A stretch of 64,000 nt of DNA from Arthrospira sp. PCC 9108 (GTDB lineage Bacteria > Cyanobacteriota > Cyanobacteriia > Cyanobacteriales > Microcoleaceae): positions 1,953,501-2,017,500 of the forward strand of contig CP066886.1 in assembly GCA_016745315.1 (NCBI GenBank), given 5' to 3'. The notes under the pieces are model-generated. The model worked only from the letters and a program-made list of their open reading frames with translations, did no database searches and was not told where the DNA came from. Both the position numbers and the translations under genes were made by a program. Of the stretch, positions 57,872-64,000 are shown piece after piece. Each line of letters starts with the position of its first letter. Position 1 is the first letter of the stretch.

Positions 57872-58773
57872 GTGCGAGACGTTTAGGAGTGAAATAGGGC
57901 TGCAATGCTCGAAATAACCTCCTAGAGGGGAATCAACTGATTCAACCCAGTTACCCCTTAACTGTTTATATGTTCCAACGCTCGGGCTTAAAACGAGCAA
58001 GGCAGGAAACTCAAGGTCAATCCCATTTTAAGAAATCGCAAAATTTACCGTCCAGGTGAACTTAGGAGGAGTAAAATCCACTTGGGGCGATTATGGGAAA
58101 GAGTAAAGGCGATAGCCACCCCCAGTTTTGGGAATCACAAACCCAGGATTGAAGCGGGGAACGGAAGGCGTGAAGTAGAACCTACTACCAGATGCGACCA
58201 CTGCCAACCATCCATGATTAGGGAAACCGAATGTTCGGCTTGAACCATCGTTATAAATAAGCAGCGAAATAGGCTTGATACGCTGCGCCCAAAAGGGTAA
58301 GGGGAAAAGTAGGAGTTTGTATTTACTACCTACACAGACCTTTTTAAGTACCCCGGTGGATAGAACAAATCTAAAGATGGAATGCCCATATAAACGGAAC
58401 GTTTAAACCCCTGTTAGGCTCTCAGTAGTGTTGTGTCTATTGAGTAGTGAAAAGTGTAAGCGTATGCCTATAAGGGGAAAGGATGTGACTGAAAGCCAAT
58501 GCCTAACTGTAATGGTTGGGATATGCCCACTAGTCACGGTGTGGATATAGAGACTGCGATAAGTAGGAGTGTTATGACGAAAGCGAGAGTAATGGAGAAA
58601 TCCATGAGACTACGTGTTGTATATAGCTCCCAAAGTTGAAGTCACAAAGCAGGGGGTTGTAACCCTGTTCCTATTGACAATAGGGTGTCCACATCAGGAG
58701 CCGTGTGATGTGAAAGTATCAAGCACGGTTTGGAATTGGAGTTGGGGAAGGCGACTTCCCTTTCGACCATAAC
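57872..58773 (+). mobile_element. ORF-less group II intron
   Basis: 5' end GTGCGAGACGTTTAGGAG, the lineage-typical GGGGAAAAGTAGG segment at about 58310, domain V at about 58696-58735 (GAGCCGTGTGATGTGAAAG, AAGCACGG), domain VI stem GGAAG/CTTCC, end AAC. 902 nt with no RT gene; the short AGTATGACGAAAGCGAG remnant of the usual RT start is still present near 58570. It would need a maturase in trans. It sits 11 bp after the TTATAGTCTATAA repeats, outside any gene I can see. Confidence 0.85.
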
Positions 58774-58794
58774 ATACACGCACCCCCTACAGTC

Positions 58795-60215
58795 CAGCAA
58801 TTCTCATTTTGGCGAAAACCTGTTCAAGTCCCCAGCATCCCTGTATCGTAATGACATCTAAGAAACCCAGGAGCGCCAGAGCCGTTGAAAAAGCCAGGTG
58901 GCTTTGAGACTCTAGTCGGTTCTTTCCGCCAGTGCTTGTCATCGCTACCGGACAAGCGCCGGGGTAAAAATCGCCGCTATGGAATGGAGGATGCCGCTTT
59001 AAGTGCGTTTAGTGTGTTTTTTACTCAAACTCCGTCGTTTCTGGCTTATCAACGTCTGATGGAGGGGAGTAAAGGCAAGAGCAATGCCCAAAGTCTGTTT
59101 GGAGTTCATCGAATTCCCTGTGATAACCAGATTCGGGACTTATTAGATGCCGTGTCCCCAGAGCACCTGTTTCCAGTGTTTGAGGATATCCTACAAGTCT
59201 TGGAAGCCCAGGGGCAGTTAGAAGACTTCCGTTGCCTAGGGGACAGTCTATTAGTCGCGTTGGATGGCACTACGAATACTTCAGTTCCGACCAAATTCAC
59301 TGTCCCCACTGTTCAACGCGCACCCAGAAGTCAGGAAAAACCCATTACTTCCATAGTGTTGTCACTCCAGTCATCGTCTGTCCGGGACAGAATCATGTGA
59401 TTCCCTTAGTCCCCGAATTTATCGTGCCCCAAGATGGTCATGATAAGCAAGACTGTGAGAATGCCGCCGCCAAACGCTGGCTATCGAGGCAAGAACAATG
59501 CTTGAGGGCTTTGAATGTCACGGTTTGAGGGGATGACCTCTATTGCCACCAACCGTTGTGTCAGCAGTTTTTAGAGCAGCAACTTAACTTCATCGTCGTC
59601 TGTCGCCCCGAGTCTCATACTACCCTCTATGAACACCTAGAGGGCATCGAACTCCCGACCCTCACGACCAAGAAGTGGACTGGTAAAGTCGAGAAAACCT
59701 ATACCTACCGCTATCTCAACGGAGTCCCCCTCAAAGATAGCGATGAGGCGCTGTTGGTTAACTGGTGCGAACTTACTGTCACCACCGCTGATGGCCAGGT
59801 AACCTATCACAACTCCTTGGCCACGAATTATCCTCTCAGCGATGAGAATGTAGCCGAGGTGGTTCGGGCCGGGCGGACTCGTTGGAAAGTTGAGAATGAG
59901 AACAACAACACTCTCAAGACCAAGGGCTACCATCTCGAACACAATTTTCGCCATGACAAGCAGCATCTTTCTTCCTTGCTCCGGACCATCAACATCCTCT
60001 CGCTGCTCTTCCACACCCTCGCAGGAGTTGCTCGATAACAAGTACCAGTTGCTACGAGCGCACTTACCGAAGCGCCAAACCTTCTTTAATGATTTGCGCG
60101 CGCTTACCCAGACTGTACTTCGACAGTTGGGACCACCTTCTGACCTTTATGCTTGAGGGTCTCGAGTTAGACATCCCACCCGATAGCAGTTGAATTTCCA
60201 AAATGAGAATTGCTG
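58795..60215 (+). mobile_element. Insertion sequence with 18-bp inverted ends and 9-bp target duplication
   Basis: Perfect terminal inverted repeats CAGCAATTCTCATTTTGG (58795-58812) and CCAAAATGAGAATTGCTG (60198-60215). The target CCTACAGTC is duplicated at 58786-58794 and 60216-60224. Length is 1421 bp with one transposase gene. The exact ends and duplication point to recent insertion, although the transposase is broken. Confidence 0.93.
58885..60156 (+). pseudogene. DDE transposase of the 1421-bp insertion sequence, broken
   Basis: The first frame (KKPGGFETLVGSFRQCLSSL to LVALDGT) is followed by a shift near 59275. The second frame (EYFSSDQIHCPHCSTRTQ to CLRALNVTV) ends at TGA 59526-59528, then continues in frame (GDDLYCHQPLCQQF to LFHTLAGVAR). 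A last shift near 60030 gives ELLDNKYQLLRAHLPKR to the end. LVALDGTE, VTVxGDDLY and WKVENENNN look like the D, D and E motifs. The protein resembles IS4/ISNCY-type transposases common in cyanobacteria; the exact family is not certain. Confidence 0.85.
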
Positions 60216-60277
60216 CCTACAGTCAGAAACCATAGGGGGCCATTTAAGTTATTGGGGTAGCTGTTAGGTGTTAGGGT

Positions 60278-60604
60278 TTAGGGTTTTCTCATTCTGCACT
60301 TAGTAATCATAGCTAACGCTACGTCTGTTAGCTTGTCTACAGTGACTTGGTCAGCTTTCCCTATGTAAATGTGATGATTGACGCTACCATCCCACCCTTT
60401 GAGGTTCCAGTAGGTAAAACCATTGATTGAGGTTTTTTTGCACGCTGTAAATCGTTTACCATTAACCTCTACTGAAAAGGATTTATGGGTTTATAGGTAT
60501 TTAAACCATTCTGAAGAGCCTACCTCAATGCAGATACTATGACTTACTAAAAACCCGGTATAGCTTCCCGTTAACGTTACTACTGGGAGTAATTTAGGTA
60601 TCAA
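60278..60604 (-). pseudogene. Small element protein with an in-frame stop (FTARK/YIGKA-type domain)
   Basis: From a TTG at 60604, which overlaps the end of the preceding gene, the frame reads to EVGSSEWFKYL, TAA at 60491-60493, then SFSVEVNGKRFTACKKTSIN, YWNLKGWDGSVN, HHIYIGKADQVTVDKLTDVA and stops at 60278. The second half matches a short DNA-binding-like module seen in cyanobacterial mobile-element proteins ('RFTARKE...YWYAYR...YLGKSEELTLDRL'). The stop probably inactivates it, unless it is read as two proteins. Confidence 0.6.
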
Positions 60605-60866
60605 AGTTACCTCCCATAAAAATATCGCTACTGTAACCATTGCCGCTAAAGTCGGACATAAATGATACTGGTTGAATAACTGTCTCTTGAGACGATACCC
60701 ATTTTTTCTGTACCGTCATAAAATCAACAGCGGCGTTATGAGCTATTTCGGCTAATTTCATCCTGGTATCTTGGTTAGCGTAGGGGATATATCGTGACAT
60801 CATTTGAGCGTAAATATCACGTGCTAATTCCGCGATAACCATTAACCTTGCTTGTTCTTCATTCAT
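60594..60866 (-). CDS. Unknown small element protein
   Basis: 90 residues from MNEEQARLMVIAELARDIYA, chosen because AGGAGA lies 7 nt before this ATG; the frame is open 8 codons further. Mostly helical at first (IYAQMMSRYIPYANQDTRMK), with a Gly/Ser-rich tail. I recognise no family. It is part of the leftward gene run. Confidence 0.7.
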   Translation of the reverse strand: MNEEQARLMVIAELARDIYAQMMSRYIPYANQDTRMKLAEIAHNAAVDFMTVQKKWVSSQETVIQPVSFMSDFSGNGYSSDIFMGGNFDT

Positions 60867-60902
60867 GGTTTTGTCTCCTATTGATTGCATTGCAGTAACT
60901 GA

Positions 60903-61181
60903 TTAATTGAACTCATGATAATCATTGTCAGGGTGATTTTGACTATTGTTGTGTTCTGTAATTTTTGCATTAAGCAAGGCTTCAATGCCTTTGAGTAACT
61001 CGATTTCCGCGTTTAAAAAATGCCTGTGGATTTGGATAAATTCGATAATTTCATCAAATTGTTCAGGCGTGATAGCAAGTTCTACTAAGTCAAGCAATCC
61101 CACAACGTTAGGGTTGACTCGATTGCTCATATAGCTATATTCTACTACGTTTAATCCGGGTGTACTTGATTTGATTGACAT
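60903..61181 (-). CDS. Unknown small element protein
   Basis: 92 residues starting MSIKSSTPGLNVVEYSYMSN, with an acidic, predicted helical centre (ITPEQFDEIIEFIQIHRHFL) and a polar tail. AAAGGA ribosome binding site. No family recognised; 36 bp upstream of the next gene of the run. Confidence 0.7.
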   Translation of the reverse strand: MSIKSSTPGLNVVEYSYMSNRVNPNVVGLLDLVELAITPEQFDEIIEFIQIHRHFLNAEIELLKGIEALLNAKITEHNNSQNHPDNDYHEFN

Positions 61182-61243
61182 AGTTTTATCCTTTGATGAT
61201 GGTTAAGCTGTGATAGTTTAAACCCGTCCGAGACGACGTTAAA

Positions 61244-61408
61244 CTATTCGATTTTGGTCAGTAAATGCTTGATATAATTAAGCTGTTTAAGCAATAATTG
61301 TTTTTTTGCTTCTGCTACAGATAACTCAATCTCGCAATCATCCATAATACTGATTAACGTATCTCTAGCGTCTTCTCTGTTGGCGTTGTAGATTGTAATA
61401 TCTACCAT
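61244..61408 (-). CDS. Unknown 54-residue element protein
   Basis: Begins MVDITIYNANREDARDTLIS and ends QLNYIKHLLTKIE. A short helical, charged protein between the ATPase remains and the 92-residue gene, with the same direction and composition as its neighbours. No obvious Shine-Dalgarno sequence. Confidence 0.55.
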   Translation of the reverse strand: MVDITIYNANREDARDTLISIMDDCEIELSVAEAKKQLLLKQLNYIKHLLTKIE

Positions 61409-61461
61409 TTATTTAAATGTTTTAAACCTTATTTTTGCAATAGCATTTATATTGTTTTGGG

Positions 61462-62687
61462 TCATTTTTGGGTCTCATAAATTATTTGTTCCCAAACATT
61501 TTTGCCGTTCTGATTAATCATATTATATCCTCTATTTTTCATTAGATTATTTAATTCATGCACAGTAACTATTGAATCTAAATAACCATCATTTTTGGCT
61601 CTCTCAATGGTTTCTTTCAGAGTCTTGGGGTCAATATCAGTTACAACCTAGATTAATTCTGGACACCCCGCGTTAATAGCTTGTTGATTTTGATTTGTTT
61701 TGGCTTCTATACTTTGAGCGATAAAACTATCCAAAAATTGCTCAGTACCTGATGATATAGTCAAGATTTTTTTAATAAAAAAATCCCAGTAATCATTGAA
61801 GCGTTTAATTGATTCATTGATAGATAATTGATAAATCAATGAATGGGTGACAATGATTTCACTTGATAACCTAGCGTTAATGATATCTTTTTTGTGTTTC
61901 TGTAGTTGTTTTTTGACCTTGCTGTATTGATTGCAGTTATCGATATCTCTCCAGAAAATTTCTAATTGAGATGATAATGAGATGATAATTTATCAAGCGT
62001 AATATCTTCTACATCGTTTAAATCGCTTAATTCGTAACTATTCCCCCTATATTCTTCTGATGTCATTGTATCTCGTTTTTTAAACCATATAGGAAACATT
62101 CGTATTTTGAGTTCGTTTAATTTCCAAAATGTCCACAATGGATGTATTGAATTAATCACCTTGAAAGCGAAAGCATCAAATACCATGTTAGTTCCCGGTA
62201 TTTGACTACTGATGGTTATTCGGCTATTTTTGCGGTTTAACACCTTGAAAAGCGATAACATATTCTCATTTTCAATTAATAAGCTAGGGGTGATATCTTC
62301 CCATACCAATATAAAATTTTTCTCAAATTCACATTGAAGGGGGTCATAAAAGCGTTCGTGTTGTATCTTGTTTCTCAGTGAAGCAAATGTGCTGTTAGCT
62401 AACACTGTGTCGGTGCGATACAGTGAAGCCGCAATAGTAGCTATCTGTGACTTTCCAGTACCACTAGACCCCCAAAGGAACAGGATTCCTGCTGTACTCA
62501 TAAGGGTTACTGGAGACGCTATAAACGAGGTTACAATAGGGAATTGGATATCAGGATATGGCAGAACACAGACAGCCCTACACACCGATTCTATCTGTTT
62601 ACCTAAATTGCCATCCGTGATTATTTCGTCAAGTTCAGATGACATTTGGCTTCTGATTAGCCTATAATCGATATAGTCGTCGGACAT
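61462..62687 (-). pseudogene. AAA+/SF3-helicase-like ATPase of the element, broken
   Basis: The first 238 residues are intact: Walker A ILFLWGSSGTGKSQIATIAA, Walker B FILVWEDI, sensor-like RITISSQIPG, then SIHPLWTFWKL. The frame then ends at KLSSHYHLN because TGAGATGATAA is tandemly duplicated (61967-61988). Ignoring one copy restores QLEIFWRDIDNCNQYSKVKK and a further 110 residues to an in-frame TAG at 61648-61650, beyond which the same frame runs to 61462 (IDPKTLKETIERAKNDGYLD). An intact ancestor of about 400 residues is implied. It could be a replication helicase or a packaging ATPase; sequence alone does not decide. Good GGAG ribosome binding site. Confidence 0.8.
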
Positions 62688-62732
62688 GGTACACTCCTAT
62701 CGCTCTTGTATTGCTGACATGGTATGGTGGTT

Positions 62733-62758
62733 ATCCCCCCTAAAATTTTAGGGGGGAT
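62733..62758. terminator. Perfect 26-bp palindrome between element genes
   Basis: ATCCCCCCTAAAA and TTTTAGGGGGGAT form a 13-bp perfect stem with no loop beyond the centre. It lies between the ATPase gene start and the stop of the upstream gene, so it may be an attenuating terminator or an operator. Confidence 0.6.
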
Positions 62759-62767
62759 TATTTGTGA

Positions 62768-63198
62768 CTACATTAATCGCAGTAACTCAATTAAAGCTAT
62801 CAAGACATCAGAATCAAGTTTTTTAACCTTGTTATAAAGGCTCTCAAAGCTAGGGTCACAATCCAAAACCTTAGCCCCTTCTGTTAGCCTTTCTTCAAAG
62901 GTTTTGTATTTCGGTTTACCACCAAAGCCACCATTTTTTGGGTTTTGGATTCAATGAAAGCGTCAATATCAGCGATAGAGTAATTAGCTACCCGTTCATC
63001 AAATTCTTCTATATCCTCAATATAGAAGATATTAGAAATGTCAGAGTTGAAATTATCATCTCCGATATTTCCTTCTAATATCCTGTTAGAAGGTATGACT
63101 GATGATTGCCCTAAGTTTATTGTTGCTGTAAACATCACAGAACCGTCTGTAAGCATTGCGTCACTTTCTATTATTTTAAGCAATGCAAGTTCTAGCAT
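62768..63198 (-). CDS. Unknown acidic element protein, probably frameshifted
   Basis: The first frame starts MLELALLKIIESDAMLTDGS and reaches FIESKTQ; the second, needing one more A in the AAAA run near 62945, continues PKNGGFGGKPKYKTFEERLT to LIALIELLRLM and stops at 62768. Together they give about 142 residues. If the shift is real, a 104-residue product ending TKPLKKG results. No family recognised. Confidence 0.6.
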
Positions 63199-63210
63199 TG
63201 TAGGGGTGTA

Positions 63211-63483
63211 TTATCGTTTTTTCCCGTTATATTCAGTCTCGTATTTTTCAATAAAAAACCTGACAGCTAATAATTCTTCATCACCTTTGGAATAACTCCA
63301 ATCCCTATCATTGAAGTTAGCAAAATCACCTGATACACCTTTACCGAATATCCATAGGTGAGGTAAATTAATTCGGAATTGTGCTTGACTAATCACTAGG
63401 AATGTGCCTGATTCTCCAGATTTAACTGCACTACAAAACGCGAATTTATCGTCATCTCTTTTACCGTAATATCCAATACTCAT
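63211..63483 (-). CDS. Unknown small element protein
   Basis: 90 residues starting MSIGYYGKRDDDKFAFCSAV, predicted mostly beta with aromatic residues (LPHLWIFGKGVSGDFANFND) and a charged C-terminal helix. AAGGAAGAG ribosome binding site. No family recognised. Confidence 0.7.
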   Translation of the reverse strand: MSIGYYGKRDDDKFAFCSAVKSGESGTFLVISQAQFRINLPHLWIFGKGVSGDFANFNDRDWSYSKGDEELLAVRFFIEKYETEYNGKKR

Positions 63484-63499
63484 GATTACTCTTCCTTAG

Positions 63500-63841
63500 T
63501 TAATTGTTGATTGTTGATTGTGTTAGGTGATTTGATTCTGGCTGCAATTTGGCGACAACCATACCAAAACATTGGATTACCTTACCGGATAGCTGAACTC
63601 TAAACTGTGATTGTTTAGTTAGCTTAATAATTGCAGAGCCTTGATAATCACCACGTGGTCTGTAACTACCCATTACCTGATAGGTAATATTCTTGACTTC
63701 AGGTGTTTTGTGTTCCTCAATATGTGTCAAGACTTGATAAGCCACAATGATTGTATTTTGGTCAAATTTATGGGGGTTATAATGGCTTTGCACAAGTTCA
63801 CCATTGAGGCTAAATATGCCTTTATAGTGTAGATTTATCAC
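63500..63841 (-). CDS. Unknown small element protein
   Basis: 113 residues from a GTG with GGAG upstream. Beta-rich sequence (IIVAYQVLTHIEEHKTPEVK, YQVMGSYRPRGDYQGSAIIK, FRVQLSGKVIQCFGMVVAKL) and a polar tail. The composition would suit a small nucleic-acid-binding or structural protein, but I cannot assign it. Confidence 0.7.
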   Translation of the reverse strand: MINLHYKGIFSLNGELVQSHYNPHKFDQNTIIVAYQVLTHIEEHKTPEVKNITYQVMGSYRPRGDYQGSAIIKLTKQSQFRVQLSGKVIQCFGMVVAKLQPESNHLTQSTINN

Positions 63842-63867
63842 GGTTGCTGTTCTCCTATTAACTTAAA

Positions 63868-64000
63868 TTATTGTGCTTTCAGATGTCGTTGGAACTCATC
63901 GATATTCATTAAATAAATACCTGGCCAACGATAAGACCTGTTCCGAGTGACAAACCAAATATCTTCAATCATTCCGGGATTAAGGTAATTAAGCAATTGC
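63868..64000 (-). CDS. Unknown element protein, N-terminus outside window
   Basis: The last 43 codons enter from the right edge, reading LNPGMIEDIWFVTRNRSYRW to DEFQRHLKAQ and TAA. The aromatic/basic composition is like a DNA-binding protein, but no family can be given. 26 bp separate it from the next gene of the run. Confidence 0.6.
   Translation of the reverse strand, partial: QLLNYLNPGMIEDIWFVTRNRSYRWPGIYLMNIDEFQRHLKAQ

Noticed and set aside
61648..61650. Programmed readthrough or amber recoding of TAG in the ATPase
   Set aside because: The gene is already broken by an 11-bp duplication upstream, so an ordinary nonsense mutation is simpler.

Overview
The window looks like chromosomal DNA of a filamentous cyanobacterium, most probably Arthrospira/Limnospira. 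The GCGATCGC (HIP1) octamer occurs throughout, families restricted to cyanobacteria are present (DUF1815, DUF2839, DUF3285, DUF29, the LpxB-like TIGR03492 family), and there are many group II introns, short palindromic repeats and caspase-like proteases. The genus is an inference; the phylum is secure.

Left part (1-22.7 kb): housekeeping genes interrupted by intron islands. In order: a truncated SGNH hydrolase, a TnpB remnant, the ammonium transporter amt behind a consensus NtcA site, purE, a PIN toxin-antitoxin pair, nagA, a DUF2839 gene split exactly by a group II intron, DUF1815, a composite intron-within-intron, an epoxide-hydrolase-like enzyme, recA, icd, pckA, a frameshifted response regulator, moeA, the corrinoid adenosyltransferase gene, ureG and a GHL10-type glycosidase.

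Middle (22.8-42.8 kb): a seven-copy 58-bp tandem array grown out of a short palindromic element, a giant frameshifted RTX (calcium-binding, secreted) protein, a 1778-residue CBS/GAF/PAS hybrid histidine kinase, an LpxB-like protein, galE, a fasciclin protein, a Tat-exported metallo-beta-lactamase-fold protein with a duplicated 3' fragment, and the tightly packed trpG-dgkA-ybeY-DUF3285 run.

Caspase-like locus (41.6-51.3 kb): a metacaspase followed by a secreted TPR-CHAT protease. The CHAT gene sits between two blocks of seven 230-bp repeats. Every repeat holds the CHAT gene's own upstream region, ribosome binding site, start codon and signal peptide, cut short by a short palindromic repeat. 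A second CHAT-type gene after the second block is truncated by an IS605-type TnpB element. This is the most unusual structure in the window.

Right part (51.3-64 kb): a decayed integrative element. It has a tyrosine recombinase cleanly interrupted by an antisense group II intron and flanked by 34-bp inverted repeats, a structured non-coding segment, an ORF-less intron, an IS with 18-bp ends and a 9-bp target duplication but a broken transposase, and a leftward run of small unknown genes around a broken AAA+/SF3-like ATPase. Several genes across the window carry single-base losses in short G/C runs; these are either real decay or slippage, or assembly errors, and should be checked against reads.
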